A stretch of 64,000 nt of DNA from Eptesicus fuscus (GCF_027574615.1 NC_072487.1:72957290-73021289); one strand, 5' to 3'. Shown: positions 1 to 11,845, numbered from the stretch's first letter. Translations and numbers: made by a program. The notes: generated by a model not told the origin, from the sequence alone.

Positions 1-32
1 GATCTTAAAAAGTAGCTTTATATCCCCTGGCC

Positions 33-245
33 CCGTGGTCGGCAAACTGCCGCTCGTGAGCCACATGCGGCTCTCTGGCCCCTTGAGTGTGGCTCTTCCA
101 CAAAATACCATGGCCTGGGCGAGTCTATTTTGAAGAAGTGGCGTTAGAAGAAGTTTAAGTTACAAAAATTTGGCTCTCAAAAGAAATTTCAATCGTTGTA
201 CTGTTGATATTTGGCTCTGTTGACTAATGACTTTGCCGACCACTG
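33..245 (+). mobile_element. Non-autonomous hAT element (213 bp)
   Basis: The left end (C-GTGGTCGGCAAACT, one base altered) is the inverse of the right end (TTTGCCGACCACTG). A perfect 8-bp duplication CCCTGGCC flanks it at 25-32 and 246-253. It encodes no transposase and would have needed one in trans. Short elements of this type are frequent in vesper bats. Confidence 0.9.
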
Positions 246-856
246 CCCTGGCCCATTCATTCTCTCACTTATTTACTGAATATTTATTGACCACCAGCTC
301 TGGCCCTGGGCTAGTGATTGGCTATCTTCAGAGGTTGTGAAAAACACTTCTGTTCGGGATAGGTCCTTTGCTGTCTGTGTCATATAAGTAGCTAAACCTT
401 ATGAATCTAGACCTGTAAATAAGATTTAACCATCAGCTTTAAGAGCACACTTCTCAAACAGACCTAACTATAGCTGGTGACCAGGACATTCTTAGCTATG
501 GATGTGGTCTAAGCCACTGAGCTTAATTCACCTGTAGGCCATGACCCAAGTTACAGCCATTTTCTGTAATAGGTATAGAGCTACCCTTACCTGCTCTCCT
601 GGGTTTTCAGTTAAATCATCACTGCCATTCCGAGGGTAAAAGGGGGTGAAACTTCCGCATCAATGGTTTCTATTTCTGCCTCCGAGGACTTTCCCATTCC
701 CCCTTTTTGAGCAGAACCCTTTTCTTGTCATTCGTCCATAGTTCAGGACATTGAACTCACAAGGACACTATAGAAACTATAGAACAAATCAGTAACAGGC
801 CCTCAAAGAGCACATTAGCTAGTAGACAGAGTCATGCTTTTAAAAAAAAAGTAAGT

Positions 857-1050
857 CCTGGCCAATGTGGCTCAGTTGGTTGGGTGTCGTCCTGTGCAGC
901 AAAAGGTTGCTAGTTCGATTCCCAGTCAGGATATATGCAGGAACCAACCAATAAATGCATACATAAATGGAACAACAAATTGATGTTTCTCTCTCCCTCT
1001 CTTTCTCTCTTTCTCTCTCTCAAATTAATAGGTAAAAAATTTAAAAAATA
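857..1050 (+). mobile_element. Ves SINE
   Basis: tRNA-derived head CCTGGCCAATGTGGCTCAG with a B-box-like GGTTGCTAGTTCGATTCCC, a pyrimidine-rich body (CTCTCTCC runs) and an A-rich tail. It is diverged, with a non-standard central segment. Confidence 0.85.
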
Positions 1051-1061
1051 CTAAATGTAAA

Positions 1062-1271
1062 CCCTGGCTGGGTGGCTCAATTGGTTGGAGAATTATCCCA
1101 TGCACCAAAAAGATTGCAGGTTCGATTCCCAATCAGGGCACATACCTAGGTTGCAGGTTTGATCCCCAGTCAGGGTGTGTATGGAGGCAACTGATCGATA
1201 TTTCTCACATTGATGTTTCTCTCTTTCTCTCTCGCTTTCTCCCTCCTTCTCTCTAAAATCAATAAAAACAT
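1062..1271 (+). mobile_element. Ves SINE
   Basis: Head CCCTGGCTGGGTGGCTCAAT, B-box-like GGTTCGATTCCC, body TGATGTTTCTCTC and tail AAAATCAATAAAAACA. It lies directly after the previous SINE in the same orientation. The segment GGTTGCAGGTTTGATCCCC echoes the B-box a second time. Confidence 0.88.
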
Positions 1272-1679
1272 GTCATATCCTTGGGCGAGGATTTTAAAAC
1301 AGAAGTAAGAGCCTAACACTACGTGCTGTTCTACACGCTGAGGACAGTCAGTAAATAACACAACAATCCCTGCTCTCCTGGAGATCCATGCTGGAAGCAG
1401 ATAAGACTGGGCCCGCTCTGATGCTAATGAGAAGCACCACAGACTCACACAGGGTGACGGGGGGCATGTGGGAGCCTTCCTAGTGCTGTTAGCATCTGAG
1501 CAGGCCCAGGTTAGCATCTGACCTTTGAAACTGCAGATTAAGAAGAGGCCAGCCTTACCCAGAGGGAAAGGTATTAAAAAAAGCGTGGAGGTGGGGAAAT
1601 ATAAAAGGAGCTGTGGGAATACAGTAGGAAAGTGTATACAGCTTGGGGGCCAAGCTGTTACTATGGTAATGGATGTCAA

Positions 1680-1872
1680 CTACTGAGCGTTCACTGCATG
1701 CTGGACTCTGTGCTACATTCTTTACATATGATATCTCTAGATCTTTACTACAGCCTGGCTGGGAAAGAAAGGGAAAACTGAGGCTCAGAGAGGTTACGTG
1801 GCAGAGCCAGAATTCCAAACTAGGTCATCTGACTCTGAAGCCCAAGCGCGTGACAATTACACCATGGTGGTG
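1680..1872 (-). repeat. MIR SINE
   Basis: Reverse-complement MIR features: GAAAACTGAGGCTCAGAGAG, then GTGGCAGAGCCAGAATTCCA and CTGACTCTGAAGCCCA. Old and diverged. Confidence 0.75.
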
Positions 1873-2439
1873 CCCCAGGTCACGTAGGGCCACAGATCCC
1901 AGACTGAAGAGTGTGGATGTGATTTCATAGGCGATAATCAGAGCGGTCGGGAAGATTAACCCGATAGAATGAAATGACCCAAGACATGTTGTTTGTGCTG
2001 CATTCCCTACATGGGCTGAGTGACAAATACTAGGCTTGCCAGTGTGGTTCCCTGGGTGTGGAACATGCCTGGAGGGAGGAGCTACCATGAGCCCAGGTAG
2101 GCCAAGTTCAAAGTCGGTGATGGACTAGGGCAATACTACTGGACTCCTAATGGATGGGGGCGGGGTGGTTGTTAACCCAGGTACAGTAGTCTGAGAACAA
2201 GAACTGCAGACGCTCCTTCTAAACTTGATTTTCTAATATGGGATTTTTGCCTCTGGCGCTCGTGCATGCCAACCAAATTCCAACTAGCAGTTCCTTTCAT
2301 GTAAGTCAAAAATTGTTCCACTGATGTCCTCAAAAAGGGTACTGCTCACCCCCTTCTCTCCATGAAGGTCATGACAGAGGGCGGCGGGCAGGGAATCTCA
2401 AGAACCCCATCCCCACACACTCAGTTGAGTGCAATTTTT

Positions 2440-3065
2440 TAAAGGCTTGGAGGTGGCTGTCACCACCCCATCCTCATTATCTCTTACCTGGATTGCTGAG
2501 CCAGCCTGGTCTCTCCACTCCACCCCATCCTACACACCTCTGTCAACCTCACTCTTCAGCATGTCACCAAGCTGCTTTGAAACCTCCAGGAGGTCCCCAA
2601 TTCCTACCAAATAGGCCCAACCTCTTTAGGCTTAGGCTTCCTTTCCTGTTGTTGTCGTCGTCACTATTCCCTATTCTATCACTTCTCTCCAGCCCAATCC
2701 CTATTCCCTGAACCTGCCCTCACCTTCCCTATATCCGTGAGCATTACTGATGTTCCCTCTGCGAAGATGCCCACTTTGTCCTCCTCCTGCCAGAATCCTG
2801 CCCCTTAGTCCTGCCCAAAATAAAGTCCATTTCTAAAGCCACCTCCTCTAAGAAGCTTTCGCTGCCCTTCCCATCTCAGTGTCATGTGTCCTTCTGGAGC
2901 CCCCGTGAAGCTGAGGTTGTGTCACTCATGCAGGCATCATCTGTGTGTACATCGCTAAGCTCTGTGAGGACCAGAGGGTGTAAAGACCTGTTGTGTCTGC
3001 GTTCATTACACATCTGTGTTCCTTACAGCATGCGGCCTGGCATCCCGCAGGTTGTTCAGGTGAAG
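2440..3065 (+). repeat. L2 LINE 3' portion
   Basis: L2-like stretches such as AAAGCCACCTCCTCTAAGAA followed by GCTTTCGCTGCCCTTCCCAT, and the terminal GCATGCGGCCTGGCATCCCG. No reading frame survives. Boundaries are approximate. Confidence 0.65.
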
Positions 3066-4120
3066 TCAGAACAGTCTCCCACAGTCTTCAGGAAGGCTAG
3101 GGCACGGCAGTGGAAAGGTAAGAGACGGGAGACATCAAATTCTCATTGGGTGAGAGCTGAAAATGCATGTGCCATTATTGGTTGTAGCCCCTCTTGTAAA
3201 TTCAGTCACCCAGCAAATGCAGATTTATTTTGTAAATAGCCACCCAGGAACTGCTTTAGGAATTACTGGGTATTGAAAGTCCGCTTTGTCACACTCAAGT
3301 TGCTCCCCTCTTTGGGACTCAAATGTGCCTACTCACTGGGAGGGCCCCGCGGCACCCCCACCGGCCTGTGCGCAGCTGTCACAGCCTGGTGCGTGCCATC
3401 AGGAACTGAGAGCTGGTCTCAAACCACATCATATACAAGTCACACCCTCGGCCGGCCGAGCTGCTTCTGCATCTCTGGGCCCCTCCCCCTGTTACAAATG
3501 GAGGCCCAGGATAATTCAGCTGTATTTTATTTTTGAACTTGGAATGACTAGCGTGGCAGACTTTAAAAAGTGTCTTCTTGTTCTCTGAGTAATCTTATCA
3601 GTCAGAAGCGGCCCCTTTCAGAAATCCAGACCCCAAAGAACCCCCTGCCTTGGGCAGGATGAGCGTCACCGTGGTTTTCTGCAGAATACCTGGGCGGCAG
3701 CTTGTCCTGTGATCAGAATAGCGCTTGGGGTGAAATTATGCAAGAGGAAGGGCGGCTAGGGATCTGCTGTTGGGAGCCCCTCCCCAGATATGACTCTTAT
3801 CTGCTCCAGGGAGAATTGTGACTTGTTCGTAAAAGATTTTCTCCCGTCAGCAGCTGTACTTGCTAGCAGCCGCCGTCAGAGGCCATGAGACAGAGCTTGC
3901 ACCATGGGTGAGAGTCCCTCCCCTGCTCACGAGGAAAGGAAAGCTTTCTCTTGGTAGAGGCGAATGACCCCTCTGGACACAAGAAAGCTGGGCAGGGTAC
4001 GCTATTCTTTCCTCGCTCTGAGAGTTATAGTTTAAACTTAAAGAAATTTACACAAAAGCTGGCATCATCCCTGTGTGGTTCAGTCCTGGACCTCAGGAGT
4101 TCCTGCTGGCCACGTGCACT
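3066..4120. other. Intergenic, no gene; possible regulatory segment
   Basis: No transposon or exon was recognised. The part from 3590 to 3860 has two CTTATC (GATA-factor) motifs at 3594-3599 and 3796-3801 and a CAGCTG E-box near 3850. Short frames here show no family resemblance. Confidence 0.4.
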
Positions 4121-4460
4121 TTCTTTTTTGTAACTGAAGTATGACCAGGCATAAAAGAGCACAAATTATAAATGGGCACCTCAATGAATTTTCATAAAAT
4201 GAACATACCAGTGTCACCAGTACCCAGATAAACAAGATGGGGCTCAATATTGCCCCCATTCCTCTTTCCAAGAGGAACCTATCCTGACTAGTAGCACCAT
4301 AGATCAGTTTTGCCCGTCTTTGAACTTTGCATAATGGTATCACACAGTGCATACCCTTGTGTCTGTCTTCTTTCGCTCACTGTTATGGTTTCTAGGCTTT
4401 CTCCATGTTGTTGTGTGTGATTGTAGCTCCCTGTGCTCAATTTTCATTCACTTGTTCTTT
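4120..4460 (-). repeat. Old L1 LINE fragment
   Basis: Reads as the reverse complement of an L1 3' region: TTTGCATAATGGTATCACAC, then CTTTCTCCATGTTGTTGTGT. No frame is intact. Confidence 0.6.
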
Positions 4461-5500
4461 AAATGGGATGGTCCCCAAAATTGCAGCTCACACTCCAGCA
4501 GAGTACCATACTCCATAGCAGACCGCCCGGGTCCGAATGAGCTCCCCATATATCTCCTCATCCTGCTGGAAACAGCATTCCCATCTGCAGGAGTGAGACA
4601 CAGCAAGGGAAACCATGGGTGTTGGGAGCGATGCCTGGGCCAGCAATACAGCTTGGATTCTATTGTGTATAGAAAGGGCCATGCTTATAGGTGTGCCTCC
4701 AGTTCTTTCTTCTGAGTTTCTAGGTTTCCTGCAGCTGTCTTTGTAGCGTGCTTTAGAATTCAAGATGGCCTTCCTGCTGAGGATGTTTAACTGGAGAGAG
4801 ATCTAGAGGCTTCATGAAGTCTCAGCAAAACTTAAGGAAGTGCGCCACACATTTTATTGAAAGGAATGTTTGAGGCGACCGTGGACTCACCTGTTGGGTG
4901 AGAATAATGTCAGTTACACACTGCCCTTGGCACCTGGGACGTTGCTGTTGCCCATTTCTTAGAGGCAAACTGCCCGTTTTTCAGCTCTGTGGAAAGGCGG
5001 GTGAGCAGCAGTTTTGAGAGAGGTTGGAGTGAGGACCGGGGAGGGCCGGCATGGCCCGGGATGGTCTTCCTGCAGGCAGGCGGCTGGAGTGCTGCCCACT
5101 CAGGAGGCTCCGTGATTCTCTGGTCCCTAGTTCTGAGCCATCTCATGGGAGTGGGACCCAACTGGAGCCTGACTGCTTCTTGTCCTTTCTGGGTTCCTTG
5201 TTTTAAAACATTTATTGAGCACTTGCCTTGTGCCCAGCTTCGTGCACAAGAGTCAAGAGGAACAAGAGTCGAGTCACAGGAAGCCCCGACAGGAAATGTG
5301 GTGACTTCTAAGAATTGTGAGAGAGCTAGATAAGGTCCCTGTGTTGGGCTGCTCGATCCTGACAGACGAGTCCGCGGACGCCCAGGGCTCAGTGCGACAG
5401 CGCCCAGGTAGCTGGCCCGGACAGAGGAGCCTCAGCAGGGAAATAACTCATCCAGGCAGAGCCCGGCGTGCGCATGTGAACCCCGGGTTTTGTGTGGCTC
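4461..5500. other. Intergenic, nothing recognised
   Basis: No gene, RNA or confident repeat was seen. Around 5200-5270 (AAACATTTATTGAGCACTTG) there is a short piece of an old interspersed repeat. Confidence 0.4.
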
Positions 5501-5504
5501 TCAC

Positions 5505-5645
5505 ACCTGAGCACTCGGTGAAGTACTTCACAGTCATATCTCATCGTCCTGCTCCCAACAGCCCTCCGGATGAGGACACCTCTTACTGTCTCCATTTTAC
5601 AGACGGGGAAGCCAAAGTGCAGGGAGGTTAAGCATCTGAACTTTG
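5505..5645 (-). repeat. MIR SINE fragment
   Basis: CTCCATTTTACAGACGGGGA followed by GCAGGGAGGTTAAGCA is the reverse complement of the MIR core. Confidence 0.65.
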
Positions 5646-5873
5646 TTCAGTGAGCTCCGACCCTGGACGCTGTTCTCCGTTTATCGCCTGACCAGACGTT
5701 CAGCCTCCCCTAAACGGACTTCAGGGCTGAAAGGTCTGCCTAAGGAGCCAGAGCCGATGCGCGTGTCCAACTCTGTCAAAACCCGGGAGCTCAAGGTCAA
5801 AGACGCAAGCAGAGGCTCAAGGGAAGAGGGGAATGGCAGAGGTTACTCCCTTGTCTGAACGTCTTGTGAGAAT

Positions 5874-5903
5874 GGGCGGGGAGGGGAGGGGGGCGGGGGG
5901 AGG
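5874..5903 (+). repeat. G-rich tract with quadruplex potential
   Basis: Six runs of three or more G within 30 bp (starting GGGCGGGGAGGGGAGGGGGG). Intergenic, far from either promoter. Confidence 0.8.
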
Positions 5904-6445
5904 CAAGTTAAAAAATAAGTGTTACAGTGTCGATTGTCAGCTGAGGCAGGCTTCCAGGTTGGGAATTAGGGAAGGTGTGTTGGTTCCAGCCAGGAGAAGG
6001 GGTCCATGCCGAGACACAGGTCCTCTTAGCGCCAAGGGGCACCCTAGACCAGCGTAGCCTTGGCCTCCGAGTGTTCTGAAAGGCTACTTATTTTCAGAGA
6101 GGAGAAAAACTGTGCCTTACAAACCAGGGCACTAGAAATAAAGAGAAGGCCCAGATACCCCCGTCTTCTTGAGTCTTGACTGACAAGAAAGGCATCAGCC
6201 CCTTTGAACGGAGACTGTTCTTCAGGCAGTGAGAGTGGGGGCAACGAGGGAGGCAGCAGATCAGTTGAAGAGTTTTTCTCCTTAAGTGGCCAGAGGCAAA
6301 GATTCCATGGAGTTAAGCCCCCTGATGAAAGGGGAGCCAGAATGACAGTGTGGGGTGGGGGGAGGGACGGGAGAGACAAAGCCAGGTGCACACGGCGCTG
6401 CCCCCACATCCCTTCCATCAGCTCAGGGCCTCACGTGTTAACAGC

Positions 6446-6605
6446 TCCTGTCGATTCAGCACCCCACCGAGTGCCAGGCTCTGGAAACGACTTCACCTGT
6501 TAACCCGTAGGATTCTCAAACCAACCATCGGGGCAGGCACTATTACCATACCCGTTTTACGAGAAAACCGAGGTTCATGGCTTTTACCATGTGGCCCAAT
6601 CTTGG
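6446..6605 (-). repeat. MIR SINE fragment
   Basis: GAGTGCCAGGCTCTGGAAAC, then a TACCCGTTTTACGAGAAAAC core, in MIR reverse orientation. Confidence 0.65.
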
Positions 6606-7009
6606 AAATACAGTGAAAGAATGTCTAGTAATGGTGGGAGCACTGAACCTAAACACAAAGCCAGCCCGACTCTGGGCCAGAGATGGTGGACAGGACGACA
6701 GAGCTGAGACCAGGGACAGAGGGGACACAGGGCCTAGCGAGGAGCAGATCCTGGAGGAACCCAGCAGAAGAGGACTGATCAGGGCAGGCCAGGTACACAG
6801 GGCTCAGGCAAGCCCCAGCTCGGTGTCAGCAGGGAGGAAGATTAAAGTCAGGAAGGCAGGTGCCACGAGGCCCTCCTCACCCTGCAGCTGTGAGCATCCC
6901 CTTGTTTGATAGAGAAGGTACGTTCAGAACTCTCCCCTCCCCCCTCCCTGTTTATTTTTCCATAGCCCTTCTCCCCATCTAACGTGGTGTATGTTTTGTG
7001 GTTTATGCC
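6606..7009. other. Intergenic, nothing recognised
   Basis: Short frames are present but have no recognisable domain. No repeat was confidently placed. Confidence 0.4.
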
Positions 7010-7142
7010 TCTCTTTCCCTAATAGCATGTAAGGTCCAGGAGGGCACAGATATTTTTCTTTCTGTCCACGTCTATATCCCCAGCACCTAGAGCAATGTTC
7101 GGCACTTAATTAGCACTCAATAAGTATGTGTTACATGAATAG
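7010..7142 (+). repeat. L2 LINE 3' end
   Basis: TATATCCCCAGCACCTAGAG, then TTAGCACTCAATAAGTATGT: the familiar L2 terminal segment. Confidence 0.75.
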
Positions 7143-7400
7143 AAATGCAGCCATACTGTCATGACAGAGGTCTCTCCAGCGCTGTGTGCTTGCTGCCCAG
7201 CAGGTCTTACCTCTCCTGTCGGGAACGCCCTCAGTCACTGGCGTCTACTGTGTGAACAAGCAGCGTGAGATGCACAAGGTTTCTAGGAAGCAGGATCAAA
7301 AATCAGCTTCTGAGCACCTTCCCCATGCTCAGCAGTAGACCAAACAGCAAAGGTCATGCTGGCAGTTACCAAATGTTTACATTGGTCAAAACACATTATG

Positions 7401-7608
7401 GCCCGGCCAGTGTGGCTCAGTTGTTGAGCATCGACCCATGAATCAGGAAGTCACAGTTCGATTCCCAGTCAGGGCACATGCCCTGGTTGTAGGCTCGATC
7501 CCCAATAGGGGGCGTGCAGGCCGATCGATGATTCTCTCTTATCATTGATGTTTCTATCTCTCCCATTCCCTTTCTCTCTCTGAAATCAATAAAAACATAT
7601 TTAAAAAA
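7401..7608 (+). mobile_element. Ves SINE
   Basis: Head GCCCGGCCAGTGTGGCTCAG and tail AAATCAATAAAAACATATTT. Near-matching target duplication AACACATTATG (7390-7400) and AACTCATTATG (7609-7619). Confidence 0.92.
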
Positions 7609-7656
7609 AACTCATTATGCCTTATTACATAAAGTTGATTAAAAGAAAAAGAAACA

Positions 7657-7867
7657 GCTCGGCTGGCGTGGCTCAGTGGTTGAGCATCGACCTATGAATG
7701 GTTCCATTCCTGGTCAGGGCACATGCCCAGGGTTGCAGGTTCAATCCCCAGTAGTGGGCATGCAGGAGGCAGCCAATCAATGATTTTCTCTCATCGTTGA
7801 TGTTTCTCTTTCTCTCCCTCTTCCTTCCTCTCTAAAATAAATAAAAATATTAAAAAAAAAAAAAAAG
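7657..7867 (+). mobile_element. Ves SINE
   Basis: Head GGCTGGCGTGGCTCAGTGG, tail AAAATAAATAAAAATATT. A perfect 16-bp purine target duplication, AAAAGAAAAAGAAACA, lies at 7641-7656 and 7868-7883. Same orientation as, and about 50 bp after, the preceding Ves. Confidence 0.94.
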
Positions 7868-7883
7868 AAAAGAAAAAGAAACA

Positions 7884-9219
7884 AAGATAGACTCTGCTCC
7901 TTCCTCCACAATGCCTGGGCCCATCCCACAGGGCTCTGTTCCCAAGGGGCTCCCCTCTGTTCTGATTCTCTTGTGAGGAGGGAAGGACTAAAGGACGAGC
8001 AGAAGGACAAAAAAGGATTAAAGAGACACCCCCTCTTCAGATCCTCATATTTGAAATCTTAGTGAGGCTTTCAAACAATCAGATGTCATGACTTAATTTT
8101 AAACATCTCTCAGCTCAAGAAAGCTGAAGTCATGTCTAAGGTCAAACGAACTATTTGTTCTAGAAAAATTTACTTAGAGGGAAAAGGTTCCATCTCCCCA
8201 GGCATTTTTTTTTTTTTTTTTTAAAGAGTCTTGGTCATCAAAGTCATCCTGCAAAGCCTTCTGACTTCTGAGGGAAGGCGAGCAATGTTTCTGGTCCGCC
8301 CGATGTTTGACGGACAGGATGGCTTTACATTAAACACATGTGGCGGCGTGAATGCTCTTCCCATGCAGTGTGCGTTCTCCATTGAAATCCATGCCGAGCC
8401 GGCAGGGTTATGCCTGGTTTATAACACAGAGCACAAAGTCACCTTTTTTAAACCGGGCTACCTCTTTGCAGATGTCTTCACTTTACTGACTTCAGTCAGA
8501 CATTTGCCTGTGAGAAAATATCCAACTTAAGACATAGCTTTCAAGAATGACATTGATTCTGAGATATACTCTGGATTTATGGACCGTGTTTGGGGCAAAA
8601 AAACACAGCCAGATTAAATATACTCATTGATTGTAAGATGTCTTCTGAACCCAGGAATTTTTAGATGTGAACAGGAATACATCCTTTATTTCAAAAGGAA
8701 ATTCAGTAATATTAGGCCCCATTTTCAGATGAGTCAGAAAAAGTAAAAAGATTAAGTGGTCACCCAAAGCAACTCTAAGGACTTCTCCATCCTCTTAACC
8801 AGAATACAACACCGCCTACCACAGTATATGGTAGTGCGTGTATGAAACTTTGCAATGAATGGCTTGGATGAATATACGATCACAAAAAAAGTGGTCCTGT
8901 ATGTATTCGTACACCCTCTCCTGGAGGGTGGCCACCCTTTCTGACCAGTAGATATGTCCTCTGCAAGAACTGGGGTAGAGAGGCCCCATGCAAAGTCCTG
9001 AACACCTTATTTTTCCCCAGAGAACTCCTTACAAATGTGGAAGGCCTTTCTCTTCTCACCTGTCGTCCTTATGGATCAAGGGAAGCTGCAAGATAGGGGC
9101 TGGTCAAGACCAGCTGACCGTTTACTCAGATGGGAGACTGGGTGGTAAGGCGTGATGAAGGTAAAAGGGGAAGGCAAATGGGGGTCATTCTCTCAGTTCA
9201 TTTATTCTTTGCTTCACTC
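7884..9219. other. Intergenic, apparently unique sequence
   Basis: No transposon was recognised apart from a T run at about 8207-8222. A 99-codon open frame lies at 8231-8530, with no family resemblance and no splice or promoter context; I do not call it a gene. Confidence 0.4.
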
Positions 9220-9560
9220 AGCAAATATTTATTGCTGCCCATTCAGTACCAGGTTCTCTGCAGGGTGCAGAGGAAATTAAATGGGCCCTGCCCTCAGGGA
9301 ACTTAGAAGCAAAAACAGGCAACCACTCATTATCTATTAATTCAACTAATTTTTATTGAGCACCAAGCACTGGAGAAACAGCCGGACAGAAGTCAGACAA
9401 GGTCTCATCCTCACAGACTTTACAAGCTAGTGCTGGGGGACACAGATATTAAACTCATAACTGTACAAGTAAGTAAGTAATTACCACTGTGGTTAATACA
9501 AAGGAGAAGTAGAGAGTGCCAGCAGTCAATTACAAGGGGCAGTGTGGTAGGATCAGCAGG
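9220..9560 (+). repeat. Old mammalian interspersed repeat
   Basis: GCAAATATTTATTGCTGCCC and ATTTTTATTGAGCACCAAGC are starts of the common 'TTATTGAGCACC' repeat type, followed by typical GGGCCCTGCCCTCAGGGAAC. Family name not assigned. Confidence 0.5.
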
Positions 9561-9818
9561 GCACCAGGAGAGAGCAGACCAGGAAGAAAATGAAGGCGGG
9601 GAGGACTCCAGAGGCAGCATCTGGGCCCAGTGGGGGTCAGCAGGGCGCAGGCCCATCCAGAAGCTGCACAGGTGAGACACGGGAGAGGAGAGAGCAAGGT
9701 CTTTCTCCAGGAAGTGAGAAAAGGCCTCATGGAAATGGGTGGGGGCTCTCAAAGCCATTCTTTCTCTTTTGCTTTCTTGCTGACCAAGAATACTACTACT
9801 AATAATTGCTAGTTTTTA

Positions 9819-9878
9819 ATCCTCACCTGAGGATATCTTTTCCATTTTCTTTTTTAGAGAGAATGGGGAGGGGGGGAA

Positions 9879-9918
<40 letters not shown>

Positions 9919-9955
9919 TTGGTGTGAGAGAGACACCAAATTGGTTGCTTTCTGC
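9819..9955 (-). mobile_element. Ves-type SINE fragment, truncated, with (GA)n
   Basis: TTTTAATCCTCACCTGAGGA, then a (GA)n run at about 9887-9914 and GAGAGACACCAAATTGGTTG form the 3' half of a Ves variant in reverse. The tRNA-like head is missing. Confidence 0.8.
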
Positions 9956-10209
9956 TCGTGGTGGGATTGTTAATGTAAAAACATTTAAACCTGTAAAGAA
10001 TTTTTGGAGTTTATTTGAGCCAAACTTCCAACAATTGCCAGGAAGCAGAATCTCAGCGGATTGGGATAAGGGTCCGGAGAATGGCAGTTTTTTTAAAACC
10101 TATTTTTATACATTTCAATCAAAGGAGGAGACGTAGGTGGGTTACAGAAATCCATTGGTGCTAGATTAGAGAGGTGGGAGAAAAAGCGGAGAAACCTCTG
10201 GGATTGGAT

Positions 10210-10756
10210 AAAAAGTAAAATGATAGCTCTTTTTCCTCCCTGGCTGCTTGAAGATCAACCTTCATCAGGAATGACACGGTAACTGTCCGGACCAGGAAGT
10301 TCATGACCAACAGACGACTTCAGCAGAAGCAAATGGTCATTGATGTCCTTCCCCCTGGGACGGCAACAGCACCCAAGACAGAAATTCGGGAAAAACTAGC
10401 CAAAATGTGTAAGACCACACCTGATGTCATCTTCGTGTTTGGATTCAGAACCCACTTTGGTGGTGGCAAGACCACTGGCTCTGGCATGATTTATGATTCC
10501 TTGGATTACGCAGAGAAAAATGAACTCAAACACAGACTTGCAAGACATGGCCTCTATGAGAAGAAGAAGACCTCAAGAAAACAGAGAAAGGAACGCAAGA
10601 ACAGAAGGAAGAGAGTCAGGGGGACTGCAAAGGCCAATGTTGGTGCTGGCAAAAGAAGGAGTAAAGATTCTTCGGTGACTTTATCTGTGATGGTTGTGCA
10701 GATTTTTCACGAGAGGATTAATAAACTATAAACTTTTAAAAAAAGTAAAATGATAG
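10210..10756 (+). mobile_element. L1-type retrocopy unit carrying RPS24, with target duplication
   Basis: The direct repeat AAAAGTAAAATGATAG flanks the insert at 10211-10226 and 10741-10756. The insert begins with the complete TOP leader, so this is a full-length reverse-transcribed mRNA. AATAAA and a short, partly eroded A tract precede the 3' repeat. This is the signature of L1-driven retroposition. Confidence 0.9.
10267..10731 (+). pseudogene. RPS24: RPS24 processed pseudogene (retrocopy)
   Basis: Intronless copy of ribosomal protein S24 mRNA. The frame matches RPS24 from its second residue (NDTVTVRTRKF from 10270) through the basic C-terminal region (KKKTSRKQRKERKNR, KANVGAGK). The original start codon at 10267 reads AGG, so only the internal ATG at 10303 could start a 142-codon frame. 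Near the normal C-terminus about 4 nt are missing relative to the expected mRNA, shifting past the usual TAA into former 3' UTR. About a dozen other codons differ from the usual protein, and no premature stop is present. The 5' leader begins CTCTTTTTCCTCC, as in a terminal-oligopyrimidine mRNA, and a 3' AATAAA and A tail follow. Translation is unlikely. Confidence 0.93.
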
Positions 10757-11640
10757 ACATATTACGTAGGTAGGTACAGGATCGTTAACAGTCAACAACT
10801 AACATGATAACAATAATAATGAAGGGATTTGTGGTCTCCTCCTGGTTGTGTGTGTGGGGGTGGGGGGAGGGAAGTTACAAGTTACTCTGACATTTCATAG
10901 GTATGTTATCTTAGATGCAAAAAGACAATAGGCTCAGTTAAGGTAAAAACTGACCTTGTCAAGGAATATACCGGCCTAGGACATGACTACCCACCATCAC
11001 TGCTTTTAGTTCAAGTTTTAATTTCAGACCATCCTTTGTGGTTACTTTAGGTCTTTAAGTTTCCAATTGTGAAGAAGTGACAATTTTCTAACTAAAATAA
11101 ATTGATAGAGATTATGATCAGCTCAACAACAGCAAGGGCAGGGGACTGGAAAAGATATGAGTTTAATGGCCCAATCAGGTGGGGGAATAAATGTTAATCT
11201 AGAAGGGAAATAACGAGTGTCCAATGGACAGATGGCCAATAACTTTGAGACACTTGGCACAAAGGTTAAATACTTAGGAACATCTTAGTCTGTATAGTCC
11301 TTAACGACACGCAAGTACTGTATTACAGCCAGGAAGACCCCAACTCAGAGTAACAAATTTAGCAAAAATCCGTTAAAATGATGAGGCCTACCGCGGGGGA
11401 CACAGGGGACACAGGACCTCACTCGTGGACCTGTGAGTCCGCCCAGTGGTCCTGAGGACACCCAGCTTGACAAGATGGTGCATTCCTGTGCCCTTGGGTT
11501 CACTGATCTTATTCTTGGGGACAGATCTCAAGGGAACAGCTGAAGAGGGATAGTAGAGTGAGACTCTGCCCAGGTGCCTACAGTTAGAAACCGGTTACTG
11601 AAGATTCTGTGTTCAGAATATTCTGTTGCCTTAAGAAGTT
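10757..11640. other. Intergenic, nothing recognised
   Basis: AT-rich, with no gene or confident repeat. It contains a duplicated GGGGACACAGGGGACACAGG near 11397. Confidence 0.35.
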
Positions 11641-11644
11641 CCTG

Positions 11645-11845
11645 TCTGGAGTCAGAGAGACAAGGGAGCTCACCTGAAGTCTGACATGTAGCTGTGTGAC
11701 TTCAGACATGTCACTTACCTTCTCTGAACCCCAGTTCCCTTTTGGATAAAATGGGGGGGGAATAATGGATGACTACCTCCTGGGATTGCGTATTAAAGGA
11801 GGTCATGTTTATAAAGTGCAGTGTTTAACAAAGGGTAACGTATTA
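11645..11845 (+). repeat. MIR SINE
   Basis: CTGGAGTCAGAGAGACAAGG, TAGCTGTGTGACTTCAGACA, then TCTGAACCCCAGTTCCC: the forward MIR order. Confidence 0.75.

Noticed and set aside
8231..8530. 99-codon open frame in apparently unique DNA
   Set aside because: No family resemblance, promoter, Kozak strength or splice context; a chance frame is more likely.
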